A stretch of DNA of 8,199 bases from Actinomycetota bacterium (GTDB lineage: Bacteria; Actinomycetota; Actinomycetes; Streptosporangiales; Streptosporangiaceae). Each line of letters starts with the position of its first letter. The first letter of the stretch is position 1. This document shows positions 1-5,085 of this stretch, piece by piece. A program made the position numbers and the translations under genes. A model generated the notes under the pieces. It did not search any database, was not told the origin of the DNA, and saw only the letters and a list, made by a program, of their open reading frames with translations. Location of the stretch: NCBI GenBank assembly GCA_003168295.1, contig PMST01000338.1:28094-36292 (forward strand). The letters are read 5' to 3'.

Positions 1-315
1 CACCTGGTCATCGCGCTGCTGCGGGCCCTGGACATCCCGGCCCGGCTCGCGGCCGTCTACGCTCCCGGTCTGGAGCCGATGGATTTCCACGCGGTGGCCG
101 AGGCGCTGGTCGGCGGCCAGTGGTGTGTCGTGGACGCTACGTTGCTCGCCCCGCGAGCGAGCCTGATCCGCATCGCGACCGGGCGGGACGCGGCCGACAC
201 CGCGTTCATGTCCACCTACGGCGGTGCGGTGGAGCTGATCGCAACCGAGGTCACGGCCACGATCGACGGAGTACTGCCCAGTGATGACGTCAACGCGCTG
301 GTCAGCATCGGCTGA
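1..315 (+). CDS. Transglutaminase-like domain protein, C-terminal part (5' truncated by window edge)
   Basis: The frame is open from the first base and ends with TGA at 313-315, giving 104 visible residues; the true start lies upstream. The opening residues (HLVIALLRALDIPARL) match the helix that follows the catalytic Cys in bacterial transglutaminase-core proteins, usually written as RALGIPAR. The rest of the triad is visible: His30 in the DFHAV motif and Asp45 in WCVVDAT. The Cys itself must lie just outside the window. Members of this family are papain-fold hydrolases or amidases of mostly unknown substrate, often cytoplasmic in actinomycetes. After the core there is a short tail (IRIATGRDAADTAF...). 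About 133 bp of this tail is repeated at 925-1057. The fold assignment is confident, the biological role is not. Confidence 0.8.
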   Translation, partial: HLVIALLRALDIPARLAAVYAPGLEPMDFHAVAEALVGGQWCVVDATLLAPRASLIRIATGRDAADTAFMSTYGGAVELIATEVTATIDGVLPSDDVNALVSIG

Positions 316-319
316 CCCG
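187..319 (+). repeat. Direct repeat copy A: 3' end of the transglutaminase gene
   Basis: This segment, including the TGA stop and a few bases after it, aligns without gaps to 925-1057 at an offset of 738 bases. I count about 16 mismatches in 133 positions, roughly 88% identity. Several changes alter residues, so the copies have diverged. The repeats flank the complete DinB-family gene. Confidence 0.9.
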
Positions 320-340
320 CGAGCCGCAGGGCAGCCTTTA

Positions 341-346
341 TAGAAT
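341..346 (+). promoter_or_regulatory. -10 element of a probable leaderless promoter for the DinB gene
   Basis: TAGAAT matches the TATAAT consensus at five of six positions and lies in a small AT-rich island. Six bases separate it from the ATG at 353, so transcription would start at or next to the start codon. No Shine-Dalgarno sequence is visible in the 20 bases before the ATG. No convincing -35 element was found. Confidence 0.5.
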
Positions 347-352
347 CCGACC

Positions 353-862
353 ATGTCGAGCTGGCCTGCCGCCGAGCGCATCCGGGCGCCCCGTACGCCC
401 GGTGATGAGCGCACCTCGCTGGAGACGTGGCTCGAATATCATCGGGCCACGCTGCTGATCAAGTGCGCGGGGCTGGAACCGGAGCAGCTGGCGATGCGTT
501 CATGCCCGCCATCCAGCCTGTCGTTGCTCGGCTTGGTACGGCACCTCACTGAGGTCGAGACATGGTTTCATGACTTCGACGGTCAGCCGCACGGCGTGTG
601 GTACTGCACCTATGACGAGCCTGACGGTGAATTCGACTTGGTCGATCCGGCGCGTGCAGACGCGGACCTAGCCGCATATCACGCCAGTGTTCACCGGGCC
701 CGCACGGCTATTGAGGACCATGGCCTGGATGATCTTGCGCCGGGATCCAGCGAGCCCATCTCGCTGCGGTGGATCTTCCAGCACATGATCGAGGAGTACG
801 CCCGGCATAACGGTCACGCTGACCTGCTCCGGGAGCGCATCGACGGCACGACCGGCGAGTAG
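353..862 (+). CDS. DinB family protein (DUF664 type)
   Basis: The 169-residue length is normal for actinobacterial DUF664/DinB-like proteins. These are four-helix-bundle, usually metal-binding proteins related to mycothiol-dependent enzymes. Recognisable family segments are the first helix (WLEYHRATLLIKCAGL, ~26-41), the loop and second helix with SLLGLVRHLTEVETWF (~57-72, His64), and the last helix QHMIEEYARHNGHADLL (~143-159, His144, His152, His155). His64 and histidines of the last helix are the probable metal ligands. The family is thought to carry out thiol-dependent transfer or detoxification, but the substrate cannot be inferred here. The gene seems to be read from its own leaderless promoter and lies between two copies of a transglutaminase gene tail, so it may have been inserted or duplicated with that segment. 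Confidence 0.88.
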   Translation: MSSWPAAERIRAPRTPGDERTSLETWLEYHRATLLIKCAGLEPEQLAMRSCPPSSLSLLGLVRHLTEVETWFHDFDGQPHGVWYCTYDEPDGEFDLVDPARADADLAAYHASVHRARTAIEDHGLDDLAPGSSEPISLRWIFQHMIEEYARHNGHADLLRERIDGTTGE

Positions 863-898
863 TCGCGTAACGGACCGACGATAACGCCTGGCGAGGAC

Positions 899-1057
899 AA
901 TGATCGGACCACGAGCGACCAGACGACGCGGCCGACACTGCCTTCATGTCCACCTACGGCGGTGCCGTGAAGCTGATCCAAACCGAGGTCACGGCCACGA
1001 CCGACGGAATACTGCCCAGCAATGACGTCAACGCCCCGGTGACTATCAGCTGACCCG
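899..1057 (+). pseudogene. Transglutaminase gene remnant (direct repeat copy B)
   Basis: Bases 925-1057 are an ungapped, ~88% identical copy of 187-319. The same frame reads DAADTAFMSTYGGAVKLIQT and continues to a TGA at 1051-1053, aligned with the stop of the upstream gene. Upstream, from about 899, similarity continues weakly but requires a 1-base shift, and there is no catalytic core or start codon. It is therefore the tail of a lost paralogue or a segmental duplication. The rest of 863-1166 holds no gene apart from hairpins at 1074-1120. Confidence 0.8.
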
Positions 1058-1073
1058 GGGCGTGAGGTGTCAG

Positions 1074-1120
1074 CCCGCGAGGCGCGGGTAGGGCGTCGGG
1101 CCGCCGGCGAATATGCCGGC
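1074..1120 (+). terminator. Two tandem GC-rich hairpins (possible terminator or leader structure)
   Basis: The first hairpin pairs CCCGCG (1074-1079) with CGCGGG (1083-1088) around a 3-base loop. The second pairs GCCGGC (1103-1108) with GCCGGC (1115-1120) around GAATAT. Neither is followed by a T-run, so a classic intrinsic terminator is not shown, though actinomycete terminators often lack one. They lie between the transglutaminase remnant and the Gln/Gly-rich gene and may end transcription from the left or structure the leader of that gene. Confidence 0.35.
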
Positions 1121-1166
1121 ATCACGAGACGGCCGTGACGAGGCGGCCCACGGGACGGAGGCCACG

Positions 1167-1436
1167 GTGAGCGAGTTCGACAAGCTCAAGGACGACGCCG
1201 AGCAGTACGCGCAGCAGCACCCGCAGCAAGTCCAAGAGGGCGAGCAGGATGCGGAGAAGAAGTTCGGCCTAGGTGGCGGCCAGCAGGACCAAGGCGGCCA
1301 GCAGCAGGACCAAGGCGGCCAGAGCCAGGGCGGGTACGGCCAGGACCAAGGCGGTCAGGACCAGAGTGACCAGTACGGTCAGGACCAAGGCGGCCAGGAT
1401 CCAGGCAACACGGACCAACAGCAGCAGGGCTACTAG
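1167..1436 (+). CDS. Small Gln/Gly/Asp-rich repeat protein, antitoxin-like N terminus
   Basis: The protein has 89 residues from a GTG start. This start is chosen because ACGGAGG (1155-1161) precedes it by 5 bases and because the protein then begins SEFDKLKDDAEQYAQQHP, a charged helical segment. That resembles the short actinobacterial proteins often annotated as MT0933/Rv0909-like antitoxins (start DKxKDxAE... followed by a KKFGLGGG-like joint). An in-frame ATG at 1113 exists but has no good ribosome site. Residues from about 35 to the end are almost only Q, G, D, S, N and Y, built on repeats of QDQGGQ, and should be disordered. No toxin gene is adjacent, so an antitoxin role is doubtful. I regard it as a hypothetical small soluble protein. 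Confidence 0.65.
   Translation: MSEFDKLKDDAEQYAQQHPQQVQEGEQDAEKKFGLGGGQQDQGGQQQDQGGQSQGGYGQDQGGQDQSDQYGQDQGGQDPGNTDQQQQGY
1284..1397 (+). repeat. Intragenic 18-bp repeats encoding QDQGGQ
   Basis: The unit CAGGACCAAGGCGGCCAG occurs at 1284-1301, 1305-1322, 1341-1358 (one base changed) and 1380-1397, separated by related spacers. The spacing is in frame, so copy number could change by slippage or recombination without breaking the gene. The repeat also keeps other frames open, which explains spurious hydrophobic reverse-strand frames here. Confidence 0.85.
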
Positions 1437-1460
1437 CCGTAGGCCCGGGGCCGGCCAGGG

Positions 1461-1473
1461 TTGCCGACGGCAA
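1461..1473. other. 13-bp perfect palindrome in the intergenic region
   Basis: TTGCCG and CGGCAA flank a single central A. It lies 24 bases after the stop of the Gln/Gly-rich gene. With a 1-base centre it is more like a protein-binding site than a terminator stem. No promoter next to it was recognised, so function is unknown. Confidence 0.3.
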
Positions 1474-1533
1474 AGGGTTGGATAACTGGCCCGCTGCAGC
1501 GCCTGACCGGTCCCGGTTCGGCGGGAGGCAACC

Positions 1534-1650
1534 GTGGAAGGCACGAGCCTGGCGTCAATGGCGTTCGGCCTCAAGCCGCACCTGACCGAGACATGGAAGC
1601 TCAGCTCAGATCCGGAGTTCATCGCCAAGGTCCGCGATGTCGTCGGGTAG
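1534..1650 (+). pseudogene. IS630-family transposase fragment
   Basis: The frame GTG 1534 to TAG 1648-1650 reads 38 residues that contain FGLKPHLTETWKLSSDPEF followed by IAKVRDVVG. This is the characteristic IS630-type segment (GLKPHL-x-T-x-KLS-x-DP-x-F-x-x-K-x-x-DVVG) that joins the N-terminal HTH part to the DDE catalytic domain. The first residues (TSLASMA) resemble the end of the preceding THWSTRSLA-type motif, so the HTH segment seems to have been deleted and the two parts joined. The stop falls where intact proteins continue with LYL, and no DDE residues follow. No terminal inverted repeats were found. GGGAGG at 1523-1528 is well placed for translation of the short frame but may be chance. 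Confidence 0.65.
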
Positions 1651-1797
1651 TTGGCCACCCGCCCGTCTGTCAGGGCGAGGCCGGCATCATGTTGAGGGCA
1701 GGCGTCCCGTGCGAATCGCTCGCCGTCGGCGGTTAGTGCTTCAGCAGCTTTACCTGAATCAAGCCACTTGCACGTTCGCGGCCTCGGCACCTGCAGG
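1651..1797. other. Non-coding spacer with no recognised content
   Basis: Between the transposase remnant and the 3' end of the sigma factor gene I find no frame with recognisable product and no clear terminator hairpin. Long reverse-strand frames crossing this stretch start in it by chance and run into the repeat of the Gln/Gly-rich gene. It probably belongs to the same eroded insertion-prone region as the IS630 fragment. Confidence 0.5.
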
Positions 1798-2637
1798 TCA
1801 TTCCAGCAACGGAAACCGCCCGGACTGGAGCAGCGCTACGATGGCGTCGACCTTGGCCTGCGGTGCGGCATAGTCCGGGTGCGCCCGCAGGACGGCAGCG
1901 GCGTCGTGCAGGCGGTGCAGCTGGTCTGCGGCTTCTGCCACGCCGCGACCCGACGGGCTGACCGGATGTACGGTGAACGATGGCCTGCGCGGGTCGACGC
2001 GGCCGGCGGCGATCGCTTTCGGTACCCGCCGGGCGCAGCGGCAGAACGCTCCCGGGTTCACGAGACCGCACGTGGATTCCATGAACGCGCGGATCCGGTG
2101 CCGCGCCCTCTCCAGCCGCTTGCGGTGCGCCGCCGGGCTGGTTTCGAGTATCCACGCCGCATCCGCCGATGAGAGCTCGAAGATGTCGCTGAGCACGAAC
2201 GCTACCCGCCCGCCGCGCTCCAGGCACTGCAGCATCGACTGGGTGCAGGACAGCCGCACCTCCTCGGCCAGCACCGCGGCCTCCGGGCCCCGGTAGCCGG
2301 CGTCCGCCAGCCCGTCGGCCAGGTCGGCCCGGAACTCGTCAAGGCTGAGCTGCTGCGCCTCCCGCGGGGTCTTGCGGCGAAGGTTGAGCAGGTAGTTAAC
2401 GCCGATCCGGTACGCCCAGGTCAGCAGCTCCACCTCGCCGCGCCAGGACGCCAGCCGGGTCACGACCCGGATCAGGATCTCCTGAGTCGCGTCCTCAGCA
2501 TCGGCCGGCCGCCAGGTCATCCGCAGCGCCAGCCGGCAGAGCGGATCCTGGAGGAGGCGGACCACCTTCTCCAGGGCTGCCTTATCACCGCCGACGGCCC
2601 GCGCTACCAGTTCGGCCTCGCCCGCCTCCGCGCTCAC
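1798..2637 (-). CDS. ECF-type RNA polymerase sigma factor with Cys-containing C-terminal extension
   Basis: The 279-residue product directs RNA polymerase to alternative promoters. Region 2 spans roughly residues 10-90: AVGGDKAALEKVV, then DAEDATQEILIRVVTRLASW, then the promoter-melting segment ending in YRIGVNYLLNLRRK. Region 4 spans about 130-186, with the helix-turn-helix LSSADAAWILETSPAAHRKR. ECF factors usually end here, near 190 residues. This one has about 93 more, starting with a Cys cluster (Cys190, Cys199, Cys201, CGLVNPGAFCRC), a signature I know from a group of extended ECF factors and which could bind metal or sense redox state. The start is GTG at 2637, overlapping the stop of the upstream hydrolase gene by 4 bases, so translation is probably coupled. 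No anti-sigma factor gene is adjacent; the extension may replace one. Target genes are unknown. Confidence 0.9.
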   Translation of the reverse strand: MSAEAGEAELVARAVGGDKAALEKVVRLLQDPLCRLALRMTWRPADAEDATQEILIRVVTRLASWRGEVELLTWAYRIGVNYLLNLRRKTPREAQQLSLDEFRADLADGLADAGYRGPEAAVLAEEVRLSCTQSMLQCLERGGRVAFVLSDIFELSSADAAWILETSPAAHRKRLERARHRIRAFMESTCGLVNPGAFCRCARRVPKAIAAGRVDPRRPSFTVHPVSPSGRGVAEAADQLHRLHDAAAVLRAHPDYAAPQAKVDAIVALLQSGRFPLLE

Positions 2638-3512
2638 CGCCTCGCCGCCGCCTCCGTGACGAGCGCGTGCCGGCGCAGCCAGCTCGTGAGGGCCGCTCCC
2701 ATCGCCGCGGGCTGGTCCTCCGGTATCTGGTGGCCGCCTGGCCCGACCGACTCAACTTCGACACCGGCGAAGTTCCCCGCAGCCCAGCTGACCACCTCAG
2801 GCGACCCCAGTCCCACGCCGCCCTCCACCGCCATGATCAGCTTCGGCACCCCGGGAGTCCCGGCCATCCAGCGACCGCAGCCCAGAACCACCTCAACCAC
2901 GTCGGCGGGCTCGCCGTCGAGCGGGAACTCGCGCGTCCAGGCCAGCATCGGCTTCCGCGAGGCCGGCTCGAGGAACGGCGCCCGGTAGGCGTCGAGATCG
3001 GCCGCTGCCAGCCCGCCCGCCACGCCGCGGGCCAGGTTGACCTCGATGACCATGTTGTCCTCCATGACCATCTTCTCGCCCTTGGGCGAGCGGTACGCGC
3101 GGAACAGCCCGGCGACCGGGGGCGCGAGTTCTTCCGAGCGCACCGGCCGCAGGAACGTCTCGGTCACCGCGATGCCCCGGACCCGCCCGGGATGCCGGGC
3201 TGCCCAGTCCATCGCGAGCGTGCCTCCCCAGTCATGGCCCACCAGCACCGCATCGTTCAGGCTCATCGCATCGAACCAGGCGTCAAGGTAGCGGACATGG
3301 CCGGCAAGACGGTACGCGAGATCGGGCTTGCCGGACTCGCCCATGCCGATCAGGTCCGGCGCCAGGCACCGGGTCTGGCCCGACACGTGCGGAATCACGT
3401 TCCGCCACACATAGGACGAAACGGGGTTGCCATGCAGGAACACCACCGGGATATCGCCGGTGCCAGCGTCGCGGTAGCTCATGAACGAATCGAGCACTTC
3501 TACAGTGGCCAT
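2634..3512 (-). CDS. Haloalkane dehalogenase-like alpha/beta hydrolase
   Basis: From ATG at 3512 the protein has 292 residues, the normal size for DhaA/LinB-type haloalkane dehalogenases, which hydrolyse carbon-halogen bonds to alcohol and halide in the cytoplasm. The diagnostic set is complete: HGNP with halide-binding Asn29, GHDWGG with nucleophile Asp94 and Trp95, acid Glu118 in GIAVTE, and His261 in GPGGHQIPEDQP. Asp-His-Glu with Asn-Trp fits the HLD-II subfamily. Upstream in-frame starts are ATG 3530 (GGGAG eight bases before it) and GTG 3572. ATG 3512 is preferred because MATVEVLDSFMSYRD is a typical family start, with GAGGAAG nearby. The segment usually holding FWGTPG is changed to MAVEGG, so the true substrate may not be halogenated. 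It is first in a unit with the ECF sigma factor gene. Confidence 0.88.
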   Translation of the reverse strand: MATVEVLDSFMSYRDAGTGDIPVVFLHGNPVSSYVWRNVIPHVSGQTRCLAPDLIGMGESGKPDLAYRLAGHVRYLDAWFDAMSLNDAVLVGHDWGGTLAMDWAARHPGRVRGIAVTETFLRPVRSEELAPPVAGLFRAYRSPKGEKMVMEDNMVIEVNLARGVAGGLAAADLDAYRAPFLEPASRKPMLAWTREFPLDGEPADVVEVVLGCGRWMAGTPGVPKLIMAVEGGVGLGSPEVVSWAAGNFAGVEVESVGPGGHQIPEDQPAAMGAALTSWLRRHALVTEAAARR

Positions 3513-3577
3513 GACGCGGATCTTCCTCATGAAAGCTGCTCCCACTAGGTTGGACACACGCTGGCCGTCCACTGTGA

Positions 3578-3751
3578 CCGCATCAACGCAGAATCCTCTT
3601 AATCCGCTCGCCCGTCTGGCAACTTTCGCTCATCCAGCGGCTGTTCGTCCAGATCCAGCGAATCCTCAGCATCAACGAGCTGACCTTGGTGACCGCTGAC
3701 GTGGTGGAAGCCGCCCGCACGACTCTCGTCATCGGCGACACCGGCCCCTGA
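3578..3751 (+). pseudogene. Unidentified open frame with coding character (possible gene remnant)
   Basis: Between two stops (TGA 3575-3577 and TGA 3749-3751) the plus frame reads about 57 residues, with a core SPVWQLSLIQRLFVQIQRIL followed by SINELTLVTADVV. About 45 of the last 52 codons end in G or C, as in real genes of this DNA, while the opposite strand shows no such pattern. There is no good start codon or ribosome site, so it may be the 3' end of a decayed gene. I do not recognise the family. It faces away from the hydrolase gene. Confidence 0.35.
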
Positions 3752-3797
3752 AGGTCATTTACCGCTGAAGGTTCAACGTACAAACCCCTGAACTTCA
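3749..3797. promoter_or_regulatory. Cluster of three TGAA/TTCA-type palindromes (candidate operators)
   Basis: TGAAGGTCA (3749-3757), TGAAGGTTCA (3766-3775) and TGAACTTCA (3789-3797) are each inverted repeats with one to three central bases. Their centres are about 17.5 and 22.5 bases apart. The last two also pair with each other as an imperfect hairpin. They lie 110-160 bases upstream of the heme monooxygenase gene in a locally AT-richer stretch. No known regulator was matched to them. Confidence 0.35.
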
Positions 3798-3893
3798 CAT
3801 CTCAAAGAGCCCGCCGGATATCAAAACTCAGCAGCGGCCACCACGGCCCCCGTCGCGTGAGTTGGTTCCCCGTCAAGGACCGCTGACCTGGGA

Positions 3894-3899
3894 TAGGTT
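3894..3899 (+). promoter_or_regulatory. -10-like element for the heme monooxygenase gene
   Basis: TAGGTT keeps the conserved T1, A2 and T6 of a -10 hexamer and ends seven bases before the GTG at 3907, which would give a leaderless transcript. The start codon lies inside the perfect palindrome CACATGTG (3902-3909). A weak GGGATAGG at 3890-3897 could serve instead as a distant ribosome site, so the assignment is tentative. Confidence 0.35.
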
Positions 3900-3906
3900 G
3901 ACACAT

Positions 3907-4233
3907 GTGACAGTCGTGAGGATCAACGCGATAACGGTGCCTGCTGACAGCGGCGACGAGCTCGCCCGCAGGTTCGCCGCCCGGGCTGGCGCGGTGGATG
4001 ACCAGGACGGTTTCGAGGGCTTCGAACTGCTCAAGCCGACCGACGGACGGACCACCTGGCTGGTGGTGACGAGGTGGCGGGACGACGACGCATTCAAGGC
4101 GTGGATGAACTCCCCCGCGTTCGGGCACGGGCACCGTTCTGCCGCCGAGCGGGCGGGAGGCGAGTCGCCCGGGCCGGTGGGCATCGGCAGCGAGCTTTGG
4201 TCGTACGAGATCGCCGGCGGATCATCCGGCTGA
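3907..4233 (+). CDS. MhuD/IsdG-like heme-degrading monooxygenase (antibiotic biosynthesis monooxygenase fold)
   Basis: The 108-residue product aligns over its length with mycobacterial MhuD, which opens heme to release iron. The N terminus TVVRINAITVPADSGDELARRF matches the MhuD pattern VVKINAIEVP, placing Asn7 and Trp66 (AFKAW) at the MhuD active-site positions. The segment before Trp66, VVTRWRDDDAF, also matches. The heme ligand His75 of MhuD has His74 and His76 around it here (FGHGH), so the ligand seems shifted by one residue. GTG 3907 is used because it gives the family start; ATG 3905 is followed at once by a stop. The methyltransferase gene follows after 9 bases and is probably co-transcribed. 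Many ABM-fold proteins act on other substrates, so heme degradation is likely but not certain. Confidence 0.8.
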   Translation: MTVVRINAITVPADSGDELARRFAARAGAVDDQDGFEGFELLKPTDGRTTWLVVTRWRDDDAFKAWMNSPAFGHGHRSAAERAGGESPGPVGIGSELWSYEIAGGSSG

Positions 4234-4242
4234 GGGCCGGCC

Positions 4243-5060
4243 GTGGCAGAGCCCGGGGCGGGGCTGTGGGCGGACCGGACCTTCCTGCGCGAAGTCCAGT
4301 ACCAGACCGACGCGAACCTCTCCGCGCGCCAGTCCATGTACGCGCACCAGCATCCGCCGGTCAACCTGATCAGCCGGACGCTGGACCTGGCCGGGTCGGC
4401 CAGCCACGAAGTTGTCGCGGACATCGGCTGCGGCAACGGCCTCTACCTGGCCGAACTGGCACATCGCGGGCACGCCGGGCCGGTCCTCGGCGTGGACATG
4501 TCGCCGGGCATGCTTCGCGCGGCCCGGCAGGGAGCAGGTGGCGCCGGACGGTCCGGCCCTGTCCTGCTCGCGGCCGACGCGACCGCCCTGCCGCTCCGCG
4601 ACGGGGCGGCGGACCTGACCCTCGCCACGCACATGCTGTACCACGTCCCCGAACCCGGTCAGGCGGTAGCCGAGCTGCGCCGGGTCACTCGCCCGGGCGG
4701 ACGAGTGGTCGTCGGCCTCAACGGCGATGACCACCTGCAGGAAATGCGCGCCGTCGTCACCGCGGCGCTGGCCAGCATCGGACACGGCCCGTGGCCGCTG
4801 ATCGACGAGCTGGTCAGCTCGACCGGGGCGAGACCCTGCTGCGCTCCGTCTTCGCTTCTGTGACCAGGCACGATTTCGTGAGCAAGCTCTTGTTGCCCGG
4901 CCCGGAACCGGTCGTGGCTTACGTGCGCAGCATGTCAGAAGCCAAGTACGTGGCCGCGCCCGAGCTGCTGATCCCGGCCGTGACCGACAGGCTCCCGGGC
5001 CGTTCGGACGGTGCTGTCTTCGAGGTGACCACGCACAGCGGCTGCCTGATCTGCGCCTGA
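4243..5060 (+). pseudogene. Class I SAM-dependent methyltransferase, interrupted by a frameshift
   Basis: The first frame runs GTG 4243 to TGA 4861-4863 (206 residues). It shows the SAM-binding motif I VVADIGCGNGLYLAEL (~57-72), motif II VLGVDMSPGML, the acidic DATALPL loop, and the region THMLYHVPEPGQAVAELRRV followed by TRPGGRVVVGLNG. After about residue 192 the sense moves to another frame, which continues LDRGETLLRSVFASVTRHDF, then PEPVVAYVRSM, and ends in HSGCLICA at 5060, as expected for the C terminus of this group. Joining the frames near 4818 gives about 272 residues, a usual length. A ribosome site GAGGG (4232-4236) lies six bases before the start, right behind the heme monooxygenase stop. 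The substrate is unknown. If the shift is real, the first-frame product keeps the SAM fold but loses its C-terminal ~80 residues. Confidence 0.8.
4813..4824 (+). other. Frameshift site in the methyltransferase gene
   Basis: Reading passes from the frame of GTC AGC (4813-4818) to that of CTC GAC CGG (4818-4826). Adding one C after AGC would give Ser-Leu-Asp-Arg-Gly-Glu and restore one long frame, so loss of a single base is the simplest cause. No slippery heptamer or nearby pseudoknot-like stem was noticed that would favour programmed shifting. A sequencing or assembly error cannot be excluded. Confidence 0.65.
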
Positions 5061-5085
5061 ATCAGGCGTCCGAACGTCCGCAACG

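Noticed and set aside
1284..1397. Possible CRISPR-like array from regularly repeated units
   Set aside because: Units are 18 bp, spacers are short and related in sequence, and all lie in frame within a coding region, so this is an amino-acid repeat.
1269..1790. 173-residue minus-strand frame with a hydrophobic tail resembling membrane segments
   Set aside because: The hydrophobic tail is the reverse reading of the CAGGACCAAGGCGGCCAG repeats. The plus-strand gene has a ribosome site and a plausible N terminus.
2667..3548. 293-residue plus-strand open frame
   Set aside because: It is antisense to the haloalkane dehalogenase-like gene, whose catalytic motifs are all intact. The plus-strand product is Arg/His/Pro-rich with no family resemblance, as expected for shadow frames in GC-rich DNA.
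3583..3798. 71-residue minus-strand frame upstream of the hydrolase gene
   Set aside because: Its third codon positions lack the GC bias of real genes here, while the plus-strand frame over the same bases has it. No ribosome site was seen.
4074..4730. 218-residue plus-strand frame across the monooxygenase-methyltransferase junction
   Set aside because: It is Arg/Gly/Pro-rich, overlaps two recognised genes in another frame and matches no family.
4816..4826. Programmed frameshifting in the methyltransferase gene
   Set aside because: No slippery heptamer and no downstream stimulatory structure was recognised. A one-base deletion or sequence error explains the data more simply.
5061..5085. Terminator between the convergent methyltransferase and MarR genes
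   Set aside because: Only short imperfect inverted repeats (around CCGG and AACGTT) were seen, too weak to call a hairpin terminator.
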